Source: JAGKXC01 sp964554385
GTDB taxonomy: Bacteria > Bacteroidota > Bacteroidia > NS11-12g > UBA955
DNA length: 64,000 nucleotides
Assembly (NCBI GenBank): GCA_964554385.1
Contig: CAZKOM010000003.1
Span: forward strand, 1-64,000
Direction: 5' to 3'
Below the pieces are notes generated by a model. It did not search any database, was not told the DNA's origin, and worked only from the letters and a program-made list of their open reading frames with translations. Positions 7,359-15,975 of the stretch are shown here, piece after piece. The translations under genes were made by a program, and so were the position numbers. Within the stretch, counting starts at the first letter, position 1, and every line of letters begins with the position of its first letter.

Positions 7359-8783
7359 TTGAAGCATTACAGCCGAATTTCGGATATTCGGGAAGATTTG
7401 TATGCCGGTAGGGTAACCTGCTTGGATTTGGTAAATTATTACCTGAAGAATATCGAAAATAATGCGCATTTGAACGCATTTTTAGAAGTTTGGGGAGATG
7501 AATCCAAAGAAAAAGCTGCGCAAATCGACGAAAAAATCAAGTCAGGCACCGCTGGTAAATTAGCGGGAGTTGTAGTTGCGATCAAGGATAATTTGAGTTA
7601 TGCCGGTCATAAAGTATCGGCATCGTCTAAGATATTAGAAGGATTTGAATCTATTTACACGGCTACTGCTGTTCAGCGCTTATTGGATGAAGATGCTATT
7701 ATCATAGGTAGGACCAATTGTGATGAATTTGCAATGGGTGCTTCCAATGAAAACAGCGCATTTGGTCCTGTTAGAAACGCTGCTAACTCAGACAAAGTGC
7801 CAGGCGGATCTTCGGGAGGAAGTGCGGTTGCGGTTCAAGCGAAAATGGCTCATTGTTCATTAGGGAGCGACACGGGTGGATCCATTCGTCAGCCTGCAGC
7901 ATTTTGTGGTCTGTATGGATTGAAACCTACTTACGGTGTAATTTCTCGTTGGGGATTGTTGGCGTACGCTTCGAGTTTCGATCAAATTGGACCTATTACA
8001 CAGAGTTTGGATGACATGGTAGAATTAACTTCCATCATGGCTGGGGTAGACGGACACGATGCAACTATGATTCAATCACCAATTGAATATACTGCTCCTC
8101 AATCACCCGGAAAATCAACCTTTGCAGTTATGCGTGATGCCGTTGAGGGTGAAGGAATTTCAGCTGAAATCAAAGCGAAAATGATTTCGCTCATTGCAGC
8201 CCTGGAGGATCAAGGGCATACGGTGAACTATTTCGACTTTCCATTATTGGATTACATGGTTCCTGCGTATTACGTGTTAACTACAGCGGAAGCATCCAGT
8301 AATTTAAGTCGATACAGTGGTATGATGTACGGATATCGCAGTGGAAATGCAAAGGATTTGGAATCTACCTTTACGTTGAGCAGAACCGAGGGATTTGGTT
8401 CGGAGGTAAAACGGAGAATCATGTTAGGTACATTTGTGTTGAGTAGTGATCAATATGATGCCTACTACGAAAAAGCACAGAAGGTTAGACGAATCATTCA
8501 GGAAGAAACAGATGCTGTTTTGATGAACGCCGATGCAATTTTATTGCCAACAACAAGCACAGTTGCATTTGGGTTGGGTGAAAAAGCAAGTAACCCGGTG
8601 GCGATGTATATGGCTGATTTATTGACCGTGCAAGCAAACCTAGCTGGGAATCCTGCGATTAGTATTCCAGCTGGAACAAATGAAGAGGGATTGCCTATGG
8701 GTGTGCAATTGATGACAAAACGCGGAGAGGATCAGCAATTATTTGATTTAAGTAGACTAATTGAAGGTGCTTTAGCGTTATAG
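7359..8783 (+). CDS. gatA: Asp-tRNA(Asn)/Glu-tRNA(Gln) amidotransferase subunit A
   Basis: At 474 residues it is standard GatA length. It hydrolyses glutamine (or asparagine) and delivers ammonia to GatB for transamidation of mischarged tRNA. The amidase-signature triad is visible as K76, S151 (in GGSSGGS) and S175 (SDTGGSIRQPAA). The spacing equals that of the K79/S154/S178 triad known from Staphylococcus GatA. The start is TTG at 7359: no ATG precedes the conserved N-terminus (KHYSRISDIREDL), and AAGGA lies just upstream. gatB and gatC are not in the window. Confidence 0.96.
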   Translation: MKHYSRISDIREDLYAGRVTCLDLVNYYLKNIENNAHLNAFLEVWGDESKEKAAQIDEKIKSGTAGKLAGVVVAIKDNLSYAGHKVSASSKILEGFESIYTATAVQRLLDEDAIIIGRTNCDEFAMGASNENSAFGPVRNAANSDKVPGGSSGGSAVAVQAKMAHCSLGSDTGGSIRQPAAFCGLYGLKPTYGVISRWGLLAYASSFDQIGPITQSLDDMVELTSIMAGVDGHDATMIQSPIEYTAPQSPGKSTFAVMRDAVEGEGISAEIKAKMISLIAALEDQGHTVNYFDFPLLDYMVPAYYVLTTAEASSNLSRYSGMMYGYRSGNAKDLESTFTLSRTEGFGSEVKRRIMLGTFVLSSDQYDAYYEKAQKVRRIIQEETDAVLMNADAILLPTTSTVAFGLGEKASNPVAMYMADLLTVQANLAGNPAISIPAGTNEEGLPMGVQLMTKRGEDQQLFDLSRLIEGALAL

Positions 8784-8828
8784 TAGTAACAATACTACTT
8801 GTGTTATTTTTAGAATAGTTTGGTTAAT

Positions 8829-10112
8829 ATGTTACGAGTACGGGTACTTATATCGTTATTTTTTGTTTGGAGTTGGGCTTTTTCTCAATCGGATATACAA
8901 TTAAAGATTAAATCATTAGAGCAAAAGGGTCTTCCTTATTTTTGGAATGCCGAAATTGAGCTCTCTATTCGTGATTGGTTAAAAAACGAGAATCAGAGCA
9001 CCAGTATTTTTTTAGGTAGATATCAATATTATTCGGCCATCATTAACCCTGTTTTGGCGGAGAAAAAGTTGCCTTGGTTTTTGTCATACATGCCAGCGGG
9101 TTCAACGGGTTTTGAACCGAGATATCGCGATGAGGGAGGTAGTTCTGGAATGTGGCCAATGGGTTTTACTATGGGTAAAAAATATGGATTGAAGCAGACA
9201 GCATTATTTGATGAACGAAGAGATCCAGTTAAAAGTACTCAAGCAGCTTTATCGTATCTAAACGACTTACATATTATCTATAAAGACTGGTTAAAGGCAA
9301 TTACTGCATTTAGAATAGGAGCCATCCGAATGAATCAGATTATTCATGAATTGGATGGAGATTTGGATTTCGATCGCATTTATTTGTTATTGGAGCCTGA
9401 AGAAAGAATTCCAATCATTCAATTTTATTCAGCTGTAGTTGTATTGGCGTATGCCAAGGACTTTGGTATTAAGCCAGTTACCTATTCGGAGATGGCTTCT
9501 TCCCAAGTGTTGTCGGTAAATGAACCGGTGCCGTTTTCGTTATTAAATGAGAAATTGGGAATAGGTTTGATGGAATTGCGGATGTTAAATCCGGAATTGA
9601 GGGCTGATGTGATCCCATATATGGGGAGCAATTTTGTGTTTCGATTACCCAAAGAATATGTTGGAAGATATAATATAATGCGGGATTCAATTCCAGGATG
9701 GTTAAATAATTTTGGGGGTAACGATAATGGGGTAGTACGTAGGTTGCCGAATGTAGAAATCAAGGAAGAGGTTGTGGCTATGGAAAATAAGGACACGGCC
9801 GTTTCCATGGAAATAGCAAGCAACGACCAATCGGTTGTAGATGCTGCAGGAATTACACCCCCTAGGCCTAAGACTGCCGAGTATAAGGTTTGGGTATACT
9901 ATCGGGTTAAGTCGGGTGATGCTGTTTATACGTTAAGTGATGTATTTGATTGTGCACCCGAACAGATGAAGCAGTGGAATCGCTTGCGATCGAATTCGTT
10001 GGTAGTAGGGACGCAGTTGAAGTTTTATGTACCTGCGACCAAGAAATCCTATTACACTAAAATTAATTCAATGTCGATTTCTCAAAAGAGAAACTTGGCA
10101 GCAAAGGATTAA
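8829..10112 (+). CDS. Lytic-transglycosylase-like protein with LysM domain, catalytic Glu apparently lost
   Basis: About 427 residues from ATG 8829; a TTG at 8820 is also open. A signal peptide (residues 1-19, ending AFS-Q) sends it to the periplasm. Residues ~35-200 follow the MltD/SLT fold: LPWFLSYMP, a GMW motif, KYGL, DERRDP, then STQAALSYLNDLH. The C-terminus (about 375-425) is a LysM peptidoglycan-binding repeat. In active SLT enzymes the segment reads ...ESGF with the catalytic Glu. Here residues 91-95 read GSTGF, so Ser92 replaces the Glu, and the following WQF motif is altered to WPM. It probably binds but does not cleave peptidoglycan. The family assignment is good; inactivity is inference. 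Confidence 0.82.
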   Translation: MLRVRVLISLFFVWSWAFSQSDIQLKIKSLEQKGLPYFWNAEIELSIRDWLKNENQSTSIFLGRYQYYSAIINPVLAEKKLPWFLSYMPAGSTGFEPRYRDEGGSSGMWPMGFTMGKKYGLKQTALFDERRDPVKSTQAALSYLNDLHIIYKDWLKAITAFRIGAIRMNQIIHELDGDLDFDRIYLLLEPEERIPIIQFYSAVVVLAYAKDFGIKPVTYSEMASSQVLSVNEPVPFSLLNEKLGIGLMELRMLNPELRADVIPYMGSNFVFRLPKEYVGRYNIMRDSIPGWLNNFGGNDNGVVRRLPNVEIKEEVVAMENKDTAVSMEIASNDQSVVDAAGITPPRPKTAEYKVWVYYRVKSGDAVYTLSDVFDCAPEQMKQWNRLRSNSLVVGTQLKFYVPATKKSYYTKINSMSISQKRNLAAKD

Positions 10113-10117
10113 TTTTG
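10110..10117 (+). promoter_or_regulatory. -7 box TAATTTTG for the DUF5916 gene
   Basis: Exact TAnnTTTG that starts on the stop codon of the previous gene and ends 4 nt before the ATG at 10122, which would give a leaderless transcript. Confidence 0.5.
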
Positions 10118-10121
10118 CCAA

Positions 10122-12452
10122 ATGCAACAGCATGGTTGGTGGAAGCGTACGGTTCAATGTTTAGTTATTCTTTTTGCAAGTAGTTTTGTACGATTGAGTG
10201 CGGGCGGTGTATTGTTGGGGACAAGCCCCAAGGATACGATTTTACCGGATCGTCCCTTATTTCATAAAATAGATGGAATGATTGCAGTGGATGGGGTATT
10301 GAATGAATTGGAATGGGGTGCAGGAAGTTTAAATAGTAATTTTTTTGAGCATTTGCCAAGGGGGTGGAATGGTAAATTTCATCAGTATTTCCCTTACGAC
10401 ACTTCGTTGTCTGAAACCCGGACGGCTTTTAAACTATTGTATTCGTATTCGGCTATTTATATTGGCATCGTATGTGAAAATAGAAATCCTTCTAAGAAGT
10501 TTGTTATCAATGGATTGAAGAGAGATTTTAGTGTAACCAATACGGATGGCGTAGTTGTAACCTTGTCTACATTTAATGATGGACAGAACGGGTTTTCTTT
10601 TGGATTAAGTCCATACAATACGCAACGTGAAGGATCCGTTGAAAATGGCGGAGGTTTTGGAGTAACCACGGCATGGGACCAGGTTTGGTTTAGTGAAACT
10701 TCATTACAAAATGGGTATTGGGTTGCTGAGATTATGGTGCCGTTGAAGAGTATACGGTTTGTGCCTGGTGTTAAGGAATGGTCCGTAAATGTTTCTCGAT
10801 TCGACTTAAAGAACAATGAGATTTCCAATTTTAGCCGGGTTCCAAGAAATTTTAATGTAAGCACTTTGGTTTTTGCTAAGCCTGTTGGGTTTTCTGAGGG
10901 TAGTAGTCCCAACAAGAAATCCAGAAATTTGGTATTGATTCCGTACGCATCGGGCAATGGATTTCAAGAGAAGGTGGGGAGTCCGCGGAGTTTTGTGCCG
11001 AAAGTAGGATTGGATGCAAAGGTAGGATTGAGTAAGAGTTTGAACATGGACATTACGGCGAATCCGGATTTTGCCCAGGTGGATGTGGATGTGCAGCAGA
11101 TTAATTTGACTCGTTTTAGTTTATTTTATCCAGAGCGGAGACAATTTTTTATTGAGAATTCGGATTTGTTTGCCACGTTTGGATTTCGACAAATTCGACC
11201 TTTTTTTTCGCGAAGAATAGGGTTGGCAGCAGGCGGGACAGTACCTATTTTGGCGGGAGTACGCGTAAGTGGTAAGTTGGGAACGGATTGGCGTTTGGGC
11301 GCGATGAATATTAGTACAGCGGGGGTTGCTGCTTGGCGGGAAAAGCCAATGAACTATTCGGTTTTTGCGCTTCAGAAAAAGGTTTTTGCAGCCAGTACGG
11401 TTGGAATAATTGCGGTACATGATCGGAAGATGGATACATCCGGTGATTACAATACTGTGTTGGGGCTGGAGTATAATTTGTTGTCTAAGGATAGTCGATG
11501 GGGCGGAAAGGCATTCATTCAAAAATCGGACTACCAAGGATTGGCCATGAATGAGGGATTTGCACACGCCAGTTGGTTTCGATACAGAGATTTACGTTGG
11601 TTCCTCATGTGGAATCACGAATATGTGAGCAAGGATTTTAGGGCTCGAACGGGTTTTGTGCCACGTATTGCGAATTTCGACACAACGGGGAAGATTGTTT
11701 TATACGATTATTGGCGTTTGGAGCCGGAGATTAAGCGAACTTGGTACCCCAAGGGTTCTAAATTGTTAAACAACTATTCGTTAATGGCTTATAATTCAAG
11801 TTATTACGATAGTGCATTCGGAATGACCGAATCGGAGAGTGAATTGGGATTGGATTTTAGTTTGCAAAATAGTGCCGTTTTTCATTTTAGTGTGGACAAT
11901 TCGTATCAGCGTTTATTTCTGCCATTTAAGCCGTTTGATGATTTGCCGGCATTTTTTGGGGAATATCGCTGGTGGTCTATTCATTCTGAGTTAACTACGA
12001 ATAATCGCAAGCCTGTATATTGTTATGCCCGGATGACACAAGGTGGATATTTTACTGGAAAGAAATCGGAATTTGCAGGCGAGTTGTTTTATCGATTACC
12101 GGCATTGGGCAAGAGTCAATTACCCAAATGGGTGTTAAGCGCGAACTGGAACCGGGTGGTGGTACGCGATGATCAGGGTGGTGGTGATGCCGTTAATTTA
12201 TTGGGATTAAAGGCGGAACACAGCTTTAATACGATTTGTTACTTAACCAGTTATTTTCAATATAACAGTCAGGCTGAACGTATGAATATCAATATACGTT
12301 TCCAATGGAGATACAGGCCGATGAGTGATGTATTTATTGTACTGTCACAGAATTGGAACCAGTTTCCTCAGTTAAACACGGTGGAGTCTTATTATTGGTC
12401 GGTTCGCAGCCGAAGTGTAGCAGTAAAATGGGTTTATTGGTTAAACCGCTAG
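10122..12452 (+). CDS. DUF5916 family protein with N-terminal CBM9-like domain
   Basis: A 776-residue predicted outer-membrane protein. A signal peptide occupies about the first 27 residues. Residues ~42-230 resemble the CBM9-like sugar-binding fold (KIDGMIAVDGVLNELEWG, FKLLYSYSAIYIGIVCEN). The remainder matches the DUF5916 pattern: NMDITANPDFAQVDVDVQQINLTR is divided in the family by conserved Asp/Asn positions, followed by FYPERRQFFIEN and a series of alternating hydrophobic/polar strands to the C-terminus, suggesting a beta-barrel. DUF5916 proteins are widespread in Bacteroidota, with no firmly established function. It stands alone between convergent neighbours. Confidence 0.82.
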   Translation: MQQHGWWKRTVQCLVILFASSFVRLSAGGVLLGTSPKDTILPDRPLFHKIDGMIAVDGVLNELEWGAGSLNSNFFEHLPRGWNGKFHQYFPYDTSLSETRTAFKLLYSYSAIYIGIVCENRNPSKKFVINGLKRDFSVTNTDGVVVTLSTFNDGQNGFSFGLSPYNTQREGSVENGGGFGVTTAWDQVWFSETSLQNGYWVAEIMVPLKSIRFVPGVKEWSVNVSRFDLKNNEISNFSRVPRNFNVSTLVFAKPVGFSEGSSPNKKSRNLVLIPYASGNGFQEKVGSPRSFVPKVGLDAKVGLSKSLNMDITANPDFAQVDVDVQQINLTRFSLFYPERRQFFIENSDLFATFGFRQIRPFFSRRIGLAAGGTVPILAGVRVSGKLGTDWRLGAMNISTAGVAAWREKPMNYSVFALQKKVFAASTVGIIAVHDRKMDTSGDYNTVLGLEYNLLSKDSRWGGKAFIQKSDYQGLAMNEGFAHASWFRYRDLRWFLMWNHEYVSKDFRARTGFVPRIANFDTTGKIVLYDYWRLEPEIKRTWYPKGSKLLNNYSLMAYNSSYYDSAFGMTESESELGLDFSLQNSAVFHFSVDNSYQRLFLPFKPFDDLPAFFGEYRWWSIHSELTTNNRKPVYCYARMTQGGYFTGKKSEFAGELFYRLPALGKSQLPKWVLSANWNRVVVRDDQGGGDAVNLLGLKAEHSFNTICYLTSYFQYNSQAERMNINIRFQWRYRPMSDVFIVLSQNWNQFPQLNTVESYYWSVRSRSVAVKWVYWLNR

Positions 12453-12486
12453 TATAAAAAAGGGAAGGGACGGTTTAGAAACCGTC
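12453..12486 (-). terminator. Rho-independent terminator overlapping the AIM24 stop codon
   Basis: Perfect inverted repeat at 12469-12486 (GACGGTTT / AAACCGTC with a 2-nt centre). On the minus strand it is followed by a CCCTTCCC then T6 tract. The AIM24 stop codon (12475-12477) lies inside the hairpin. Confidence 0.7.
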
Positions 12487-13269
12487 TCCATCCAAAATAT
12501 TTCCGAAGCCACCTAGGATGGAACCTTCTTCGCGTCTTCCACCTGGGGAGCCATAACTTAGTATTTTTCCAGCCAAACGAGAAACGGGTAAACTCTGTAA
12601 CCAAACCTTACCAGGACCACTTAATACGGCAAAGAATAAACCTTCGCCACCGAAAATGGCATTTTTCACCCCTTTCACCATTTGAATATCGTAGTCTATT
12701 GTGCTTGTAAATGCAACGATACAACCGGTATCAACTCTTAAATATTCGCCTTGTTTTAGTTCTCGTTCAAGGATGTGTCCGCCTGCATGAACAAATGCAA
12801 GTCCATCTCCTTCTAGCTTTTGCATGATAAATCCCTCACCACCAAAAAGTCCAGTTCCAAGTTTACGTTGAAATTCAATACCCACGCTAACCCCTTTTGC
12901 AGCGCACAGGAAGGAATCTTTTTGACATATAATCTTGTTACCTAATTGTTGAAGATCCATCGGCACAATTTTTCCGGCGTAAGGTCCAGCAAATGTTACG
13001 CGAGCTTTGTTATAACCCATATTGCTGAAGGCTGTCATGAATAAAGACTCCCCAGTTAACATACGTTTTCCAGCGCTCATTAGTTTTCCAAAGAATCCAC
13101 TATTTTGTTGACTTCCATCCCCAAAAACGGTTTCCATTTCGATGCCATTATCCATGAACATGAAGGATCCTGCTTCGGCCATGACAGTTTCTTGAGGGTC
13201 TAATTCTATTTCTACACACTGCATTTCTTCACCGAAAATGCGGTAGTCGATTTCGTGATTGCTTCTCAT
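12475..13269 (-). CDS. AIM24 / TIGR00266 family protein
   Basis: A 264-residue protein of the AIM24 family, a beta-rich fold related to tubby-like and biogenesis factors; bacterial roles are not established. Seen: an opening DYRIFGEEMQCVEIEL, a conserved AEAGSFMFM, MLTGESLFMTAFSN, then GGEGFIMQKLEGDGLAFVHAGG, and a C-terminal GGEGLFFAVLSGPGKVWLQSLP. The last two are repeat-like halves. There is no signal peptide or membrane span, so it is cytosolic. It lies 22 nt downstream of the FAH-family gene on the same strand and is probably co-transcribed with it. A terminator hairpin closes the unit. Confidence 0.88.
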   Translation of the reverse strand: MRSNHEIDYRIFGEEMQCVEIELDPQETVMAEAGSFMFMDNGIEMETVFGDGSQQNSGFFGKLMSAGKRMLTGESLFMTAFSNMGYNKARVTFAGPYAGKIVPMDLQQLGNKIICQKDSFLCAAKGVSVGIEFQRKLGTGLFGGEGFIMQKLEGDGLAFVHAGGHILERELKQGEYLRVDTGCIVAFTSTIDYDIQMVKGVKNAIFGGEGLFFAVLSGPGKVWLQSLPVSRLAGKILSYGSPGGRREEGSILGGFGNILDGDGF

Positions 13270-13291
13270 ATGATCGAATTGTTTTGTTAAT

Positions 13292-14311
13292 TTATTGATT
13301 TGTAGCCGTTGATTTTTTCAAAGCTAAGATGGAGAAATCGGTGGATTCTGCTTTGATGGTATTAGACAAGTAACCAAGTCCGGTAATCTCCATGTCAACC
13401 ACATCGCCGTCTTGCAACCATTGTTCAGTGTAGCTGGGGTCGTTTAGTTTTCCGGTACCATTCAATTCCAAGAAACATCCTGTACCTACGGTGCCAGAAC
13501 CGATAACATCACCGGGGTAGATATCTACACCGTATGCGCAACGTTCTACGATTTCGGCGAAGGTCCAATCCATATCGCCCATATTGCCTTCACTCACTAA
13601 TTTACCGTTCACCCAACATTTCATGGATAGGTTATAATTGTTGCCTGTATGGCCGGGTTTTGCACTGATTTTGTAGGGCTCTAATTCATCGGGCGTTACA
13701 AGCCAAGGTCCAATTACGGTACTAAAATCTTTGCCTTTTGCTGGGCCGAGGTTTAACAACATTTCTTCCATTTGCAAGGTACGAGCGCTCATGTCGTTCA
13801 TTATCATATAGCCTGCGATGTAATCATCGGCTTGTGCAGCGGTAATATTTCGGCCTTTTTTACCGATAACGATTGCGGCTTCTAATTCGAAATCAAGTTT
13901 TCGGAAATGATCGGGCATGCAAGGTATTTCCCCTGGGCCTTGTATGGCGTTGTGGTTGGTGAAATAAAAGATAGGGTACTGATCAAATTCGGGAATCATG
14001 GGCACCCCGCGGTTTCTTCTTGCCGCTGCTACGTGTTGTCTGAAGGCGTAACCATCCCGGCAGGAGGTTGGCTGGGGGACGGGTGCGAAAATTTGTGCAC
14101 CGTTAAACGGGGTAGCTAATTGGGTATGATTGCCGGCATTTATTTGGGATTCAATTTCTCTTGCAAGAGCTGATTGGGTTTCCCAGTTCTCCAACATTGT
14201 TCTCATTGAAGGGCTAATGGCCGGATTTATTGAATGTAAAGGATAGATATTGTTGTTTACAAGGATGCCTGTTTGCGCAGAATCCTGATAATGGTACGTT
14301 ACCAATTTCAT
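13292..14311 (-). CDS. Fumarylacetoacetate hydrolase (FAH) family protein
   Basis: 339 residues from the ATG at 14311. A longer reading from 14341 adds ten residues that overlap the -7 box and is not favoured. The C-terminal FAH domain shows the metal site: FRKLDFELEAAIVIGK (E-x-E), then MNDMSARTLQ with the Asp, and GKDFSTVIGPWLV. Members cleave or decarboxylate acylpyruvates and aromatic-ring fission products, for example in tyrosine or homoprotocatechuate breakdown. The N-terminal ~100 residues match the longer fumarylacetoacetase-like form rather than the short isomerase. No other aromatic-degradation gene is adjacent, except a 3-hydroxyanthranilate dioxygenase 1.1 kb away on the other strand, so the substrate is open. 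Confidence 0.88.
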   Translation of the reverse strand: MKLVTYHYQDSAQTGILVNNNIYPLHSINPAISPSMRTMLENWETQSALAREIESQINAGNHTQLATPFNGAQIFAPVPQPTSCRDGYAFRQHVAAARRNRGVPMIPEFDQYPIFYFTNHNAIQGPGEIPCMPDHFRKLDFELEAAIVIGKKGRNITAAQADDYIAGYMIMNDMSARTLQMEEMLLNLGPAKGKDFSTVIGPWLVTPDELEPYKISAKPGHTGNNYNLSMKCWVNGKLVSEGNMGDMDWTFAEIVERCAYGVDIYPGDVIGSGTVGTGCFLELNGTGKLNDPSYTEQWLQDGDVVDMEITGLGYLSNTIKAESTDFSILALKKSTATNQ

Positions 14312-14316
14312 AAATA

Positions 14317-14324
14317 CAAAAATA
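14317..14324 (-). promoter_or_regulatory. -7 box TATTTTTG for the FAH-AIM24 unit
   Basis: Exact TAnnTTTG on the minus strand, 5 nt before the ATG at 14311. A TTTG lies 14 nt further upstream, a short spacing. Confidence 0.5.
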
Positions 14325-14396
14325 CTAATTTTTAGGGGCAAATAGGTGGGTGTTTATCGGGTATATACTTAATTTTACCGCAATATCAAATCGCAC

Positions 14397-15309
14397 ATGG
14401 CAGAGAAGAAAAAGGTATTGGTAACAGGAAGTAACGGCTTATTGGGTCAGAAGCTTACGGATTTATTTACTTCCAAAGCGGATTGGGAATTGGTGGCTAC
14501 GGGGGTAGGTGTAAATCGGCATCCGCGGAGTACGGAGGATGGAGTGTATCGTTATGAGGTTTTGGATATCACGGATGAAGGGATGGTGAATGCGGTGTTA
14601 CGTAGAGAATTACCGGATGTAGTGATTCACACGGCGGCCATGACGCAGGTGGATGATTGCGAATTTCAACGGGATGCATGCGTTGCGTTGAATGTGAATT
14701 CTGTGGAACGATTGGCCAAATTATCAACGGAGTTGGGATTTCATTTGGTACATATCAGTACGGATTTCATTTTTGATGGTACGAAGGCGATGGTTACAGA
14801 GGACGAACGTCCTAACCCATTGAGTTATTACGGTTGGAGTAAATGGGAGGGGGAGAAAGCGGTGATGGAAAATGCTAATTCGTATTCGATCTTACGTACG
14901 GTATTGGTGTATGGCAAGGTGGCCGATATGAGCAGAACCAATATCGTTTTGTGGGCNNNNNNNNNNAGCGCTTAGGGATGGAAAGAAGGCCAATGTTGTT
15001 ACGGATCAATTTAGGACTCCCACGTTGGCGGAAGATTTAGCCATGGGATGTTTCTTGGCAGCGGAGCAGAAAGCACAAGGTATTTATCACATTGCAGGTA
15101 AGGACTACATGAGTGTGATTGAATTGGTGGAGCGCGTGGCGAAGTTTTACGGATTTAGTATGGAAAACATTACCCGCGTTGATAGTTCTACGCTAAATCA
15201 ACCAGCCAAACGCCCACCCGATACTGGGCTCTCCATCGAAAAAGCCCGAAAGGATTTGGGGTATGAACCACATTCGTTTGAAGAAGGTTTGGCGTTGTTA
15301 AATTTATAA
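14397..15309 (+). CDS. dTDP-4-dehydrorhamnose reductase-like (RmlD family) SDR, interrupted by an assembly gap
   Basis: An NAD(P)-dependent sugar-nucleotide reductase of the RmlD branch of short-chain dehydrogenases. Seen: the Rossmann motif VLVTGSNGLLGQKL at residues 7-20, HTAAMTQVDDCE, and the Y145-x-x-x-K149 catalytic pair in YYGWSKWEGEKA. After the gap comes ALRDGKKANVVTDQFRTPTLAEDLA, which is classic RmlD. The 10-N run (14957-14966) puts the two halves in different frames because its length is a placeholder. The protein is continuous in sense, so this is one intact gene. rmlA, B and C are not adjacent, so the actual sugar may differ from rhamnose. Confidence 0.85.
14957..14966. other. 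Assembly gap (10 N) inside the RmlD-like gene
   Basis: Run of exactly ten N. The reading frames before and after join only if the true missing length is a multiple of three, so this is a placeholder, not a frameshift. Confidence 0.95.
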
Positions 15310-15386
15310 ATTGATTGGGCGAAAGTTGTGGGTACGATGAATTTGAATGGGTGATTATCGTCATAAAAAATCGACCAACAATTTCT

Positions 15387-15394
15387 TACATTTG
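15387..15394 (+). promoter_or_regulatory. -7 box TACATTTG upstream of 3-hydroxyanthranilate dioxygenase
   Basis: Exact TAnnTTTG, 28 nt before the ATG at 15423, in the 113-nt gap after the RmlD-like gene. No clear -33 element. Confidence 0.4.
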
Positions 15395-15422
15395 TTGCAG
15401 TAACTACTAATATTTAAATCCT

Positions 15423-15944
15423 ATGGAAATTCGTGCACCTTTTAATTTGAATAAATGGATTGAGGAAAACCGACATCTATTAAAACCCCCGGTGGCCAAT
15501 AAAAATTTGTATCCTGAAGGTACGGATTATATCGTTATGGTGGTAGGTGGACCCAACTCTCGTAAGGATTATCATTACAATCAAACGGAGGAGTTGTTTT
15601 ATCAGTTAGAGGGTGAGATTACCATTAAAACACAGCAAAACGGGGAACGTGTGGATGTGAAATTAGGTCCTGGAGATATGTTTTTATTGCCGCCCAATGT
15701 TCCCCATTCGCCTGGCAGAACAGCGGGTAGTATCGGGCTTGTAATTGAGCGGGTTCGAGAGGGTAAAGGTTTTACTGATGGTTTGTTATGGTTCTGTGAT
15801 TCGTGTAACACCAAATTACACGAAGCCTATTTCGAACTGAAAAATATTGAAACCGATTTTATCAGTCATTTCAACGAATTTTATGATTCGGAAGAATTGC
15901 GTACGTGTAAGCATTGCGGAGAAGTTTTGCAAAAGCCACAATAA
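15423..15944 (+). CDS. nbaC: 3-hydroxyanthranilate 3,4-dioxygenase
   Basis: A 173-residue cupin dioxygenase that opens 3-hydroxyanthranilate. The product cyclises to quinolinate for NAD synthesis or is degraded further. Every residue known to matter in the Cupriavidus enzyme is found: R47, H51, E57 and H95 (iron site), R99, and E109 (E110 there). The bacterial C-terminal rubredoxin-like iron site is also complete (C125, C128, C162, C165). It is therefore very likely active. Other kynurenine-pathway genes (tryptophan dioxygenase, kynureninase, kynurenine monooxygenase) are not in the window. Its own promoter box and a 31-nt gap to purF suggest independent expression. Confidence 0.96.
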   Translation: MEIRAPFNLNKWIEENRHLLKPPVANKNLYPEGTDYIVMVVGGPNSRKDYHYNQTEELFYQLEGEITIKTQQNGERVDVKLGPGDMFLLPPNVPHSPGRTAGSIGLVIERVREGKGFTDGLLWFCDSCNTKLHEAYFELKNIETDFISHFNEFYDSEELRTCKHCGEVLQKPQ

Positions 15945-15957
15945 GGCGGTAATTGCT

Positions 15958-15965
15958 TAACTTTG
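15958..15965 (+). promoter_or_regulatory. -7 box TAACTTTG for purF
   Basis: Exact TAnnTTTG ending 10 nt before the ATG at 15976. Confidence 0.5.
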
Positions 15966-15975
15966 CAATCCTCTT

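Noticed and set aside
10457..10957. 166-codon minus-strand frame inside the DUF5916 gene
   Set aside because: Antisense shadow of a well-supported gene; no promoter, no recognisable motif.
11121..11567. 148-codon minus-strand frame inside the DUF5916 gene
   Set aside because: Antisense shadow with composition expected from the opposite strand.
14397..15309. Apparent split/frameshifted RmlD-like pseudogene
   Set aside because: The frame change coincides exactly with a 10-N placeholder and the protein motifs are continuous.
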